Assembly (NCBI RefSeq): GCF_030691015.1 | Contig: NZ_JAUYFF010000019.1 | Span: forward strand, 62,001-126,000 | Length of the DNA: 64,000 nucleotides | Source of the DNA: Sulfuricurvum sp. | GTDB lineage: Bacteria; Campylobacterota; Campylobacteria; Campylobacterales; Sulfurimonadaceae | Direction: 5' to 3' | Part shown: positions 46,493 to 55,250 of the stretch, piece after piece | How positions within the stretch are numbered: position 1 is the stretch's first letter | How the letters are laid out: each line of letters begins with the position of its first letter | Program-made: the position numbers and the translations under genes | Notes under the pieces: model-generated | Databases searched by the model: none | Told to the model about the DNA's origin: nothing | Seen by the model: the letters and a program-made list of their open reading frames with translations, nothing else

Positions 46493-47932
46493 TTATCGCC
46501 CTGATGGAAGAAGATCAGGAAGGGGTGGCGTTTGCTCATCTGACCATCCTCCCCCTAATGCTTTATAGAGAGAGAGCGTAGTAATCAGAGCATTTTGTTT
46601 GGCAATCAGGTGCTGTTGAGAAGCTTGTATCCACTGCTGTTGAACGAGAAGCATATCACTGTAACTGATGGTTCCTACCTGATAGCGTAATATACTTTGT
46701 TCCAATGCTTTGTGTATCGCTTCTGTGCGTGCACGCTGATAGCTCAGTTGTTCTTTTGCTTTGGTTGTTTGTCCGATGGCGTTATCGGTGTCGTTAAAAG
46801 CGCTAACAATGCTCTTTTTATAAAGAGCCAGCGTTTGGTTTCGATCGGCTTCAGCCGTTTTAATTTCGCCGGCAATTCGCCCTGCAGAGAAAAGGGGAAC
46901 ACTGATAGAGGGGGCAATTTCCCAAATGCGTGCCGGATTGGAGACAAAGTTGTTTAATTCCAGACTTTGCACTCCTAACATCCCCGTTAGTTTGATACTG
47001 GGAAAATAAGCAGCGCGGGCAACACCGATTCGGGCATTGGCGGCAATAAGGTTTTGTTCTGCCGCTGCGATGTCAGGACGTTTGCTTAAAAGGCTAGAGG
47101 GGAGGGCTGAAGGGACTTCAGGAAGCACAATAGCGGTAAGTGATGAAGTACTAACGTGGGTCGGATTACGCCCTAGGAGAAGGTTAAAGGTTGACTCTTC
47201 CGCAATTTTAGAAGCTTCTAGCTGTGAGAGGGTCGCTTTAGCATTTTGAATTTCGGAGATGGATTGTAATAAAATGGTTTCGGCGATAACACCGTGTTTG
47301 TATTTTATCTCATTGAGTTTTACGATTTCATCACTCAGTTCAACGTTCTTTTTTGCCAAATCAATTTGCCCTTGAAGGGAGGAGAGTTTAAAGTACGATG
47401 CGGCAACGCTTGAAGCCGTGGATAGTTTGAGTGTTTGTGCCGCGTATTCACTGGAGAGAAGTGCGGCGCGTGCAGATTCATTGGCACGGCGAACTTTTCC
47501 AAAGAGATCGATTTCATAGCTGGCTAACGACAAAGATCCCGCATACGTAGAGGTTACCCCCTCACGCAGTTGATTACCGCCGCTAGAGGCATTATCGACC
47601 CCTTTACGAGTCAAAGATCCGTTAGCGTTGATTTGAGGATAAAGATACGATTTAGCTTGATCGAATTGTCCTAAGAGTGCATCGACGGAAGCACGGGAGG
47701 CTTGAAGGTCGTAATTGGAGGTTTGCGCCTCTTCAATGGCACGATTCAAAGAGGTATCCTTGAAGTTTTTCCACCATTGAGTATCGACATTCCGCTGAGT
47801 TGTTCTATTTTCATCAGTATGAAGAAAGGTTTCAGGCGTATTCACATCCGGACGGACGTAATCAGGGCCGATGGCGCATCCCCCTAAAACGAGGGTGCAA
47901 AGAAGAGTGAAACTAAAGGTTGTGTTATTCAT
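46493..47932 (-). CDS. RND efflux outer-membrane lipoprotein (OprM/NodT type)
   Basis: A 479-residue TolC-family channel. The lipobox LVLGGCA is near residue 19, followed by the family start IGPDYVRPDV. The repeated helical domain shows SAYAAQTLKLSTASSVAASYF (read SEYAAQ), RPDIAAAEQNLIAANARIGVARAAYFPSI (split) and SYSDMLLVQQQW. ATG 47932 overlaps the end of the permease gene by eight bases; a longer upstream frame would lie inside the permease and lacks the signal. It is the third component of the pump. Confidence 0.93.
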   Translation of the reverse strand: MNNTTFSFTLLCTLVLGGCAIGPDYVRPDVNTPETFLHTDENRTTQRNVDTQWWKNFKDTSLNRAIEEAQTSNYDLQASRASVDALLGQFDQAKSYLYPQINANGSLTRKGVDNASSGGNQLREGVTSTYAGSLSLASYEIDLFGKVRRANESARAALLSSEYAAQTLKLSTASSVAASYFKLSSLQGQIDLAKKNVELSDEIVKLNEIKYKHGVIAETILLQSISEIQNAKATLSQLEASKIAEESTFNLLLGRNPTHVSTSSLTAIVLPEVPSALPSSLLSKRPDIAAAEQNLIAANARIGVARAAYFPSIKLTGMLGVQSLELNNFVSNPARIWEIAPSISVPLFSAGRIAGEIKTAEADRNQTLALYKKSIVSAFNDTDNAIGQTTKAKEQLSYQRARTEAIHKALEQSILRYQVGTISYSDMLLVQQQWIQASQQHLIAKQNALITTLSLYKALGGGWSDEQTPPLPDLLPSGR

Positions 47933-50900
47933 GATCGACTCCTTTAGAAGAGGCAAATTTTTCCTGAGCCGTAGCGACCCAGTAGTAGAGGAATGGAATA
48001 AAGTAACGTTCGATAAACGTTGCGGCCAGCATCCCTCCAAACATTGCTATCCCGATAGAGAACCGTCCCATAGCACCGGCACCGGAGCTAAAGATAAGGG
48101 GGAGCATACCCGCGAGGAATGCGAATGAGGTCATCATCATCGGACGGTAACGCAACCGTGCTGCTTCCATCGTCGCATCGTAAATATTTTTCCCCATTTG
48201 GCGCTGCTCTTCGGCGAATTCGACCACCAAAATTGCATTTTTGGCGGAGAGGGCGATGAGGGTGAGCAATCCGATTTGGAAAAAGACGTTGTTGTTGAGA
48301 AACGGAATAACCCATACGATCGCGTAGGCTCCCATAATTCCATACGGAACGGCAAGCATAATCGATATCGGTAATGTCCAGCGCTCATACAGTGCCGCTA
48401 AAATGAGATACACCATCACGAGGGCAAAGGCGATGATAAAGAGAGCTTTAGAACCGACCAGTTTCTCTTGGAGGTACAATCCGTCCCAATCGTAGCTTGC
48501 GGTGGATGGCAAGACGGTGTCTCCCGCATTTTCGATTGTTTTAATAATATCCCCTGAACTGTATCCCGCAGCCGGAGAGCCCATAATCGTCGTACTCAAA
48601 ACACCGTTAAAGTGTTCGATAGAGGAAGGGGCGCTGGACATTTTGACCGTTACAACACTCGAAAGCGGTACGAGCTGCCCGCCGGAGGATCGAACCCATG
48701 CACGTCCTATATCTTCGGGAGTAGAGCGGAAAGGGGCGTCCGATTGCATTTGAACCCAGTAGGTTTTCCCGTTTTTATCGAACTGATTGACGTACATCGT
48801 TCCGATGGTTGCTTGGAGAGTTTGATACACATCACTGATGGAGAGCCCCATCATTTTGGCTTTTTCACGATCCACTTCGACCGATAAAGTCGGATTGTTG
48901 ATATTCATCGTGCTAAAAGGGTTTTTGATGCTCGGTTCATTTTTGAGTTCACCGATGAAAGCATTGGTTGTTGCCGCATGCTGCTGATAATCATTACTTC
49001 CCGGCTGTAAAAGTTTCAGACTGAACATATCGGAGGCTCCCATCCCCCGAATCGGAGGGGGAGGCATAGCAAATACTTTTGCCTCTTTGATACTGCCGAG
49101 TTTCGGTCCTAGGGAGTCGAGAATACCGAATATTTTGAGCTCTTTAGTCGTTCGCTCATCCCAAGATTTGAGACGGGTAAAGATGACGGCAGAATTCGGT
49201 TCTTGGGAAAAGGTAAGGACGTTCAGTCCCGTAATAGCGGTAAATTTGTAAACCCCTTCTTGTTTCTCCAGTATCTTTTCAACCTCTTTTACCACTTCGA
49301 GGGTACGGTTTGCGGTAGCACCTTCGGGGAGGTTAATACTGGTGATGAAATACCCCTGATCTTCCATAGGGAGGAATGCACTTGGGAGTGTTTTGTGGAA
49401 AAAGGCGATAAAACCGTAGGTGGAGAGGTAGATCACCAAAAAGATCAAGGAACGGCGGATCATATAGGCTGAACGGCGAACATACCCTTCGGTCATTTTG
49501 GCGAACATACGGTTAAACCAGCGGAAGAATGCGGCAGGCTCTTCGGTATGCTTTTTAAGGATCAACGCACCGATAGCGGGAGCAAACGTGAGTGCCATAA
49601 AGCCTGAAAAGACAACGGAGATGGCAATGGTGGCGGCAAACTGCTTGTACAGCTGTCCCGTCATCCCTCCCATAAAGGTGGCGGGGATGAAAACGGCACA
49701 CATGACGAGAACGATTGCGACAACGGGACCCGAGATTTGAGTCATCGCTTTGATGGCGGCTTCTCGCGGAGAGAGCTTTTCACTCTGCAATATCCTCTCC
49801 ATATTCTCAACAACGACAATGGCGTCATCGACGACAATCCCGATGGCGAGAACGAGACCAAAGAGGGTGAGGGTATTGATCGAGTAGCCGAGCAAGTACA
49901 TACCGATAAAGGCACCCGTCAGAGAGATCGGGATCGAGAGGATCGGAATCATCGCCGCGCGGGTACTTTGCAAAAAGAGGTAGATAACCAAACTGACGAG
50001 AATGATTGCCTCTAAGAGGGTAGAAACAACCTCTTCGATGGAGATCTTGACGAAATCGGTGGTATCGTAGGGGATATTGTACTCGATCCCTTTTGGAAAT
50101 TTATGGGAGAGTTTCTCCATTTTTGCGGCGACGGCGGCAGAGGTATCGAGCGCATTGGCATTGGTATCGGCAAAAATACCGATCATCGCAGCCGGTTTTC
50201 CGTTGACCCGTCCGAAAAATTCGTAGTTTTGGCTTCCGAGTTCGACACGTGCAACGTCGCGTAAACGGATTATAGAGCCGTCAGGTTTTGAGCGGACGAT
50301 AATGTTTTGGAACTCTTCGGCTGTTGAGAAACGCCCTTTGGAGGTGAGCTGCATCGTCCACATTTGTGCATCATTGGTAGGTGCTTGTCCTAAACGACCC
50401 GGAGAGACTTGGAGATTTTGATCTCGGATCGCTGCGGCTATTTCAGTCGAACTGACACCGAGTGAGGCCATCTTATCAGGATTGAGCCAGACACGCATTG
50501 CGTAATCGCGCTGACCGAAAATCTGTGCCCGTCCCGCACCGGGGATTTTTTTCACTTCATCGAGGAGATTAGAAGAGATGTAGTTGCTGATCTGCGTCGC
50601 ATCATAGCTCCCATCGGGGGAGGTGATCGCAACGATAAGAAGGATATCGGAGGTCTTTTTCTCGACCGTTACCCCAAGATCGCGCGTTGTTTGCGGAAGT
50701 TGCGCCAAAACAGAGTTGATTCGGTTTTGAACTTCTACGGCCGCCATATCTTGATTGACGCCGATATTAAAGGTACATGTAATGGTTCCGCTTCCCGGCA
50801 GTGCGGCAGCTTTGGAAGACATATACATCAATCCATCGGCTCCCGCAATCTGTGATTCGAGAGGGGTGAGGATGTTGTTAGCAATCGTTTCGGCATCGGC

Positions 50901-51056
50901 ACCCGGGTATTTGGCGGTGACGACGACGGTCGGCGGCGTAAGGTTAGGGAGTTGCGAGATGGGGAGGGTTTTAATCGCCGCAAACCCCAGCAGCATGATG
51001 ATAATACCGATAACGGCGGAGAGAACCGGCCGATTAATAAAAAATTTGCTAAACAT
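47925..51056 (-). CDS. RND multidrug efflux permease (HAE1, AcrB/MexB type)
   Basis: A 1043-residue inner-membrane proton/drug antiporter. The N-terminal MFSKFFINRPVLSAVIGIII and PISQLPNLTPPTVVVTAKYPGA, the TM4 proton relay GIVVDDAIVVVENMER (paired Asp near 407-408) and the TM10-TM11 region ALSAKNAILVVEFAEE are all intact. Twelve helices and two large periplasmic loops are expected from the length. It overlaps the adaptor gene by one base (TAATG) and the channel gene by eight. Confidence 0.96.
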   Translation of the reverse strand: MFSKFFINRPVLSAVIGIIIMLLGFAAIKTLPISQLPNLTPPTVVVTAKYPGADAETIANNILTPLESQIAGADGLMYMSSKAAALPGSGTITCTFNIGVNQDMAAVEVQNRINSVLAQLPQTTRDLGVTVEKKTSDILLIVAITSPDGSYDATQISNYISSNLLDEVKKIPGAGRAQIFGQRDYAMRVWLNPDKMASLGVSSTEIAAAIRDQNLQVSPGRLGQAPTNDAQMWTMQLTSKGRFSTAEEFQNIIVRSKPDGSIIRLRDVARVELGSQNYEFFGRVNGKPAAMIGIFADTNANALDTSAAVAAKMEKLSHKFPKGIEYNIPYDTTDFVKISIEEVVSTLLEAIILVSLVIYLFLQSTRAAMIPILSIPISLTGAFIGMYLLGYSINTLTLFGLVLAIGIVVDDAIVVVENMERILQSEKLSPREAAIKAMTQISGPVVAIVLVMCAVFIPATFMGGMTGQLYKQFAATIAISVVFSGFMALTFAPAIGALILKKHTEEPAAFFRWFNRMFAKMTEGYVRRSAYMIRRSLIFLVIYLSTYGFIAFFHKTLPSAFLPMEDQGYFITSINLPEGATANRTLEVVKEVEKILEKQEGVYKFTAITGLNVLTFSQEPNSAVIFTRLKSWDERTTKELKIFGILDSLGPKLGSIKEAKVFAMPPPPIRGMGASDMFSLKLLQPGSNDYQQHAATTNAFIGELKNEPSIKNPFSTMNINNPTLSVEVDREKAKMMGLSISDVYQTLQATIGTMYVNQFDKNGKTYWVQMQSDAPFRSTPEDIGRAWVRSSGGQLVPLSSVVTVKMSSAPSSIEHFNGVLSTTIMGSPAAGYSSGDIIKTIENAGDTVLPSTASYDWDGLYLQEKLVGSKALFIIAFALVMVYLILAALYERWTLPISIMLAVPYGIMGAYAIVWVIPFLNNNVFFQIGLLTLIALSAKNAILVVEFAEEQRQMGKNIYDATMEAARLRYRPMMMTSFAFLAGMLPLIFSSGAGAMGRFSIGIAMFGGMLAATFIERYFIPFLYYWVATAQEKFASSKGVDHE

Positions 51057-52189
51057 TATTTTTTACTCTCAGGAATGACTTGAGAGCCGGGTCTGAGTTT
51101 AGGAAGACCGTCTGTCGCGATTTTATCCTCTGTCGTAATACCGCTTTCTATGATGATGTTTCCATCGATCCATTCACTTGTCGTGACAGGACGGGGAGAG
51201 ACGGTATTGTTCGCTTCCACGACGTATACGAATTTTCCTTTATCTCCCGTCATCACTGTTTTTTGAGGAACATAGAGGGTATTAGTCCACTCCATCCCTT
51301 TTACCCTCACCCGTACAAACTGCCCCGGGAGGAGTTTGTGGTCGCTGTTTTCCAGTAGCGCACGGTAGGTAATATTTCCGGTTGTTGAGTCGATAAACGG
51401 TGCGATGAAATCGATGGAGCCTTTGCGCTCTAACGTTGAACCGTCACTAAGGATAAGTTCAATGGTATATTTTCCATCTTTTGGGCTAGTGAGTTTTCCG
51501 CTTGCGATGGCATTTTGACGGGCAAGTTTTTGGTTTTCACTGAAGGTAAAATTGACATAAATCGGATCGCTTTGAAACATCGTTGTGAGGAGTCCGTTAG
51601 CTCCGGCGGTAACGTAGGTACCGACATCCACTTTTGAACGGTCAACAAATCCGCTGAGGGGAGCTTTGATCGTGGTATAGCTGAGGTTGAGTTTTGCTTG
51701 CTCCAGTACGGCTTTCGCTCCTGCTAGGGCTGCTGCACTATTGCGTTCGTTTGCCGTTGCGGTGTCAAGGTCTTGGGCACTTGCGGCATTAGCGGATGCG
51801 AGTGGTTTGATACGGTTTAGGGCTGCTTTGGCATTGGTATGATTTGCAGTAGCTAAATCGTATGCGGCTTGGGCACTGGAGAGAGAATTTTTCAAATCAC
51901 TCGGGTCAATGACGAATAAAGTATCCCCTTTCTGTACGGATGAGCCCTCGGTATAGGAACGTTTTTGGAGATATCCGCTCACCCGTGCGTAGATTTGTAC
52001 GGTGTTATAGGCTTGAGTTTGTCCTGTTGCTTCCAAGATGGCAGGGAAATTGCCGACTTTTGCTTGGGTTGTGGTAACAGGAACCGGCCCCTCAGGCGGT
52101 TTTTCCATCCCTTTGGCTTTGGGGCGTTCGCATCCGCTGAGGGCAAGGAGTAAAACGGAAGATAAAGTTAACGTAGCAATACGGTTCAT
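51056..52189 (-). CDS. RND efflux membrane fusion lipoprotein (AcrA/MexA type)
   Basis: A 377-residue periplasmic adaptor. The lipobox LLALSGCE is near residue 19. Lipoyl halves (AYNTVQIYARVSGYLQKRSY and LSYTTIKAPLSGFVDRS) flank a coiled-coil hairpin (about 95-160). A beta-barrel domain with LLPGQFVRVRVKG follows. It overlaps marR upstream by four bases (ATGA) and the permease by one, so the four genes are translated as a coupled unit. Confidence 0.95.
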   Translation of the reverse strand: MNRIATLTLSSVLLLALSGCERPKAKGMEKPPEGPVPVTTTQAKVGNFPAILEATGQTQAYNTVQIYARVSGYLQKRSYTEGSSVQKGDTLFVIDPSDLKNSLSSAQAAYDLATANHTNAKAALNRIKPLASANAASAQDLDTATANERNSAAALAGAKAVLEQAKLNLSYTTIKAPLSGFVDRSKVDVGTYVTAGANGLLTTMFQSDPIYVNFTFSENQKLARQNAIASGKLTSPKDGKYTIELILSDGSTLERKGSIDFIAPFIDSTTGNITYRALLENSDHKLLPGQFVRVRVKGMEWTNTLYVPQKTVMTGDKGKFVYVVEANNTVSPRPVTTSEWIDGNIIIESGITTEDKIATDGLPKLRPGSQVIPESKK

Positions 52190-52647
52190 TCGGATTCCTT
52201 TTGTGTGTAATTAAGCATGAGGCACATTTGTTTTAAAACGCGTAACGTAATGGCAAGTTCTTCGGGGTTAAAGTGTCTTTGCAAGGATTCATTCGCTTGC
52301 TTTAACACTTCCATCGTCGGTTTTTCGAGGGCACTTCCTTGGGGCGTAAGGGTGACAAGGTTGCACCGCTTATCCTGACACGCTGTCGCTCTTTGGATAA
52401 GGGAACGTTTTTCAAGACCTGCGATGAGGCGGGTAATTGACGTTTTATCTTTACCGACAAAATCGGCAATGTTTTGTTGTGTTGAACTTTTCTCTTTCCA
52501 GAGTACCACCATCACTTTAAACTGCTCGATGGTCATATCGATACCGTTTAGCGCGAGCTGGCGGGTGAGAAAGTTGCGTGCCGCCATAGCGGAGAGATTG
52601 GTAAGACACCCTAACGATTCTTGCGTCGGGCATTCACATCGATTCAT
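52186..52647 (-). CDS. MarR family transcriptional regulator of the RND operon
   Basis: A 153-residue winged-helix repressor. The core reads TIEQFKVMVVLWKEKSSTQQ, then the DNA-binding helices FVGKDKTSITRLIAGLEKRSLI and the wing ATACQDKRCNLVTLTPQG. The extreme N-terminus is Cys-rich (C4, C6, C14), with two more Cys in the wing, which could give redox or metal sensing; that is inference. ATG 52647 follows TAGGAGCTACTGT. It is the first gene of the marR-adaptor-permease-channel operon, and a dyad lies in its promoter. Confidence 0.92.
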   Translation of the reverse strand: MNRCECPTQESLGCLTNLSAMAARNFLTRQLALNGIDMTIEQFKVMVVLWKEKSSTQQNIADFVGKDKTSITRLIAGLEKRSLIQRATACQDKRCNLVTLTPQGSALEKPTMEVLKQANESLQRHFNPEELAITLRVLKQMCLMLNYTQKESE

Positions 52648-52662
52648 ACAGTAGCTCCTAAA

Positions 52663-52680
52663 TAGTTGATTATGCAACTA
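52663..52680 (-). promoter_or_regulatory. probable MarR operator
   Basis: A perfect dyad TAGTTG-N6-CAACTA lies 16 bases upstream of the marR ATG. On the minus strand the spacer forms CATAAT, a possible -10. Its size and TTGC/GCAA-like arms are typical of MarR-family sites, so autoregulation of the pump operon is likely. Confidence 0.7.
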
Positions 52681-52763
52681 ATGGATCGAATTCTATTTTA
52701 ATAGCACTGCAAAGTCAAGGGGAATTTGTTAATAATATTAATAGTTAAGGTAGTTATATGCGC

Positions 52764-52769
52764 TATAAT
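52764..52769 (+). promoter_or_regulatory. -10 box for the polysaccharide deacetylase gene
   Basis: TATAAT is 33 bases upstream of the ATG at 52802, in the 154-base divergent gap with marR. The MarR operator is about 85 bases away, so control of this gene by MarR is not evident. Confidence 0.6.
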
Positions 52770-52801
52770 CCGCCGATTTTTATTTGTGAGGATTTGAAAA
52801 T

Positions 52802-53596
52802 ATGTCTCGAGTCGTTTTTCTTGTTATGGTTTTGATCGGTTCGTTGTGGGGTGCACTCATCGAAAAAAAAGTTCCTATCTTGTGTTACCACCGTTTCGGT
52901 GTCGAAGTGGCCGATTCTATGACGATCAAAAACTCTGCGTTTGCCGAACAGCTCGCTTGGCTTAAAACAAACGGTTATACCGTTATTCCTCTTGATACGG
53001 CGGCTCAGTATATGCAGGGTAAAATCAAATCGATCCCTGCCAAATCGGTGGTAATTACCGTCGATGACGGACATAAAAGCGTTTACAGCGATATGGCACC
53101 GTTGGTCAAAAAATACAAAATCCCCGTCACTCTCTTTATCTACCCGAGTGCGATTTCTAACGCCAAGTACGCCATGACATGGGAACAGCTCCGTGAATTA
53201 GAGACGACGAAACTCTTCCGTGTTGAATCTCATACCTATTGGCACCCGAATTTCAAAAAAGAGAAGAAAATGCTCTCTGCGGAGGAGTACGCAAAATCGG
53301 TCGATAAACAGCTGAATGGATCGAAGAAAAAACTCGAAGAGCGTATGGGACATGAGATTAAATATCTCGCTTGGGTATTCGGTATTTACGATGATGCGCT
53401 CCTCGTCGATGCGAAAAAATCGGGATACGCGGCAGCGTTTACGATCGATCGACAACACGCCTCATCGGGGGACAATGCAATGGCATTAGGACGTTATATG
53501 GTGGTAAGTAAACACGATATCAAAGCGTTCGAGGGGATGGTGAACGGTACGGAAGATCGGATGCCTAAAGATAAAAAAGAGGTCGTGAAGTATTAA
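52802..53596 (+). CDS. exported polysaccharide deacetylase family protein
   Basis: A 264-residue NodB-homology protein. The signal peptide is RVVFLVMVLIGSLWGA. Motifs are the early ILCYHRFG, metal motif 1 in VITVDDGHKS (Asp pair near 84-85) and the metal motif 2 HTYWHPN (two His). ITLFIYPS-type strands (VTLFIYPSA) and WVFGIYDDALL complete the fold. It may deacetylate peptidoglycan or a surface polymer; the substrate cannot be told. It is monocistronic with its own promoter. Confidence 0.88.
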   Translation: MSRVVFLVMVLIGSLWGALIEKKVPILCYHRFGVEVADSMTIKNSAFAEQLAWLKTNGYTVIPLDTAAQYMQGKIKSIPAKSVVITVDDGHKSVYSDMAPLVKKYKIPVTLFIYPSAISNAKYAMTWEQLRELETTKLFRVESHTYWHPNFKKEKKMLSAEEYAKSVDKQLNGSKKKLEERMGHEIKYLAWVFGIYDDALLVDAKKSGYAAAFTIDRQHASSGDNAMALGRYMVVSKHDIKAFEGMVNGTEDRMPKDKKEVVKY

Positions 53597-53614
53597 ATTA
53601 CAGCATCAGGACGC

Positions 53615-53620
53615 TATAAT
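53615..53620 (+). promoter_or_regulatory. -10 box for the dapC-murC-mutS2 run
   Basis: TATAAT lies 33 bases upstream of the TTG start at 53653, in the 56-base gap after the deacetylase. No -35 is obvious. Confidence 0.55.
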
Positions 53621-53652
53621 ATAACAACACATTCCATTACAAAGACGATCCT

Positions 53653-54798
53653 TTGCATTTTGAACCGTACCCATTTGAAAAACTGACTCAACTTTTAGAG
53701 GGAATTACCCCAAATAGCGCCTATTCGCCCATCGCTCTGACCATCGGGGAACCGCAGTTCGAGACTCCCGCTTTTATCCAAAAATCGATTTGTAAGCACT
53801 CTGAAGAGCTTCGCCGTTATCCGAAAACGGCGGGAGAAGCGTATCTCAATGACTCTATGAGAGGGTTTGTTGAACGCCGTTTCGGGGTCAAACTGAAAGC
53901 CGATGAGTTGGTGAGTTCATTCGGGACGCGGGAAGTGCTCTTTAATTTTCCTCAATATTATCTGTTCGATAAAAAAGAGGCTGTAATGGCGTATACCAAC
54001 CCGTTTTATCAGATTTACGAGGGTGCGGCAATCGCTTCTCGTGCTAAAGTGATCCATCTCAACCTCACCGAGCAAAACAACTTCAAACCGATCATCAACG
54101 AAGCGGAACTCTCCGAATGTGATTTGGTAATCTTGAATTTCCCGAACAACCCGACGGCATCGGTACTTAGCCTCGAAGAGTTAGGAGAATGGGTTAAACT
54201 TGCCCTCAAACACGATTTTTGCCTTATCAACGACGAATGCTACAGTGAGATTTATACGGCCGAAAAAGTTCCCTCCCTTCTCGAAGCATCGATTTATGTG
54301 GGGAATACGTCGTTTAAAAACGTTCTGGTCATCAACTCGATCTCCAAACGCTCTTCCGCCCCGGGACTCCGTAGCGGATTTATCGCAGGTGACGCTGAGA
54401 TTTTAAAAGGGTACGCGCAGTATCGCACCTATGTCGGATGCGCTTCTCCGCTTCCATTGCAAGCGGCTTCTGCGATGGCGTGGGATGATGAGTTTCATGT
54501 GGATCGCGCCCGTGCGGTGTATGCGGAAAATTTCAAAGCGGCGCAGGAGATTTTAGGGATTACAACCTCCGATGCGACCTTTTATGTTTGGTTAAAAGTA
54601 GACAACGCACTCGAATTTACACAGCGTTTATATCGAGATTACAACGTCAAAGTATTGCCGGGAGAGTTTTTAGCACGCGACGATTCGCACGGCGAAAATC
54701 CCGGCATCGGCTATATCCGTATCGCCCTCGTCGAAGAGACGCTCCGCACCATCCAAGCACTTAATCGCCTAAAGGAGGCATTGTCATGCAAGAATTAA
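53653..54798 (+). CDS. dapC: succinyldiaminopimelate transaminase
   Basis: A fold-type I PLP aminotransferase of 381 residues. Motifs are IGEPQFETPAFIQ (N-terminal arm), LNFPNNPTASVLSLEEL near 158-174, NDECYSEIY (Asp and Tyr at the PLP), and the PLP lysine in NSISKRSSAPGLRSGFIAG near 237. The sequence type fits the Campylobacterota DapC that makes N-succinyl-LL-DAP, the substrate of DapE at 1579. The TTG start gives LHFEPYPFEKL, a normal N-terminus. It overlaps the next gene by 13 bases. Confidence 0.82.
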   Translation: MHFEPYPFEKLTQLLEGITPNSAYSPIALTIGEPQFETPAFIQKSICKHSEELRRYPKTAGEAYLNDSMRGFVERRFGVKLKADELVSSFGTREVLFNFPQYYLFDKKEAVMAYTNPFYQIYEGAAIASRAKVIHLNLTEQNNFKPIINEAELSECDLVILNFPNNPTASVLSLEELGEWVKLALKHDFCLINDECYSEIYTAEKVPSLLEASIYVGNTSFKNVLVINSISKRSSAPGLRSGFIAGDAEILKGYAQYRTYVGCASPLPLQAASAMAWDDEFHVDRARAVYAENFKAAQEILGITTSDATFYVWLKVDNALEFTQRLYRDYNVKVLPGEFLARDDSHGENPGIGYIRIALVEETLRTIQALNRLKEALSCKN

Positions 54799-55250
54799 AA
54801 GATAAAATTTTCCAAGCGCAAAGCGAGGGGGATATTGCCTCGTTGTACGTTCTTGAATCCCAAGCCCATGAGAGCTTCGATGAAGATACGTTGATGGCTT
54901 ATTATGCCAATATCCTCGATTTGGCATTGGAGCGTTTGACGAATGCGTTGGAGAATCTTGACAAACTCGATATGAATGAAGTGCAGGATTTTGCAACTTT
55001 GAGAGCTTTGTACGAATACGCAATAGAGCATTACAGTGCGGGAAGTGCTACTGATGCGAGCGCACTGTTTGAAGTGCTCGGCGGGATCAGCAACGATGAG
55101 CAATTCAGCATCGCGATGAGCGTTCACCGGGCAGGATGTGACGCGAAAATTCCGTTTGACGATTTCATCGATGAGTATGTCGATATGGTAGCGACGCAGA
55201 ACGGCGGGAAATTTTATATCAGCACTTTTAAAAAGGAAATTTCACAATGA
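54786..55250 (+). CDS. acidic helical hypothetical protein upstream of murC
   Basis: A 154-residue protein I do not recognise. It is acidic and predicted mostly helical, without signal or membrane segments. Landmarks are AQSEGDIASLYVLESQAHES near 11-30 and FDDFIDEYVDMVATQNGGKF near 124-143. The ribosome site AAAGGAGG sits in the end of dapC. It overlaps dapC upstream and murC downstream (ATGA), so it is a coupled member of this operon and surely expressed. Confidence 0.7.
   Translation: MQELKDKIFQAQSEGDIASLYVLESQAHESFDEDTLMAYYANILDLALERLTNALENLDKLDMNEVQDFATLRALYEYAIEHYSAGSATDASALFEVLGGISNDEQFSIAMSVHRAGCDAKIPFDDFIDEYVDMVATQNGGKFYISTFKKEISQ

Noticed and set aside
47925-51056. Plus-strand open frames within the RND permease region (for example near 49203-50015)
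   Set aside because: They are antisense to conserved transmembrane and pore regions and have no domain or ribosome site.
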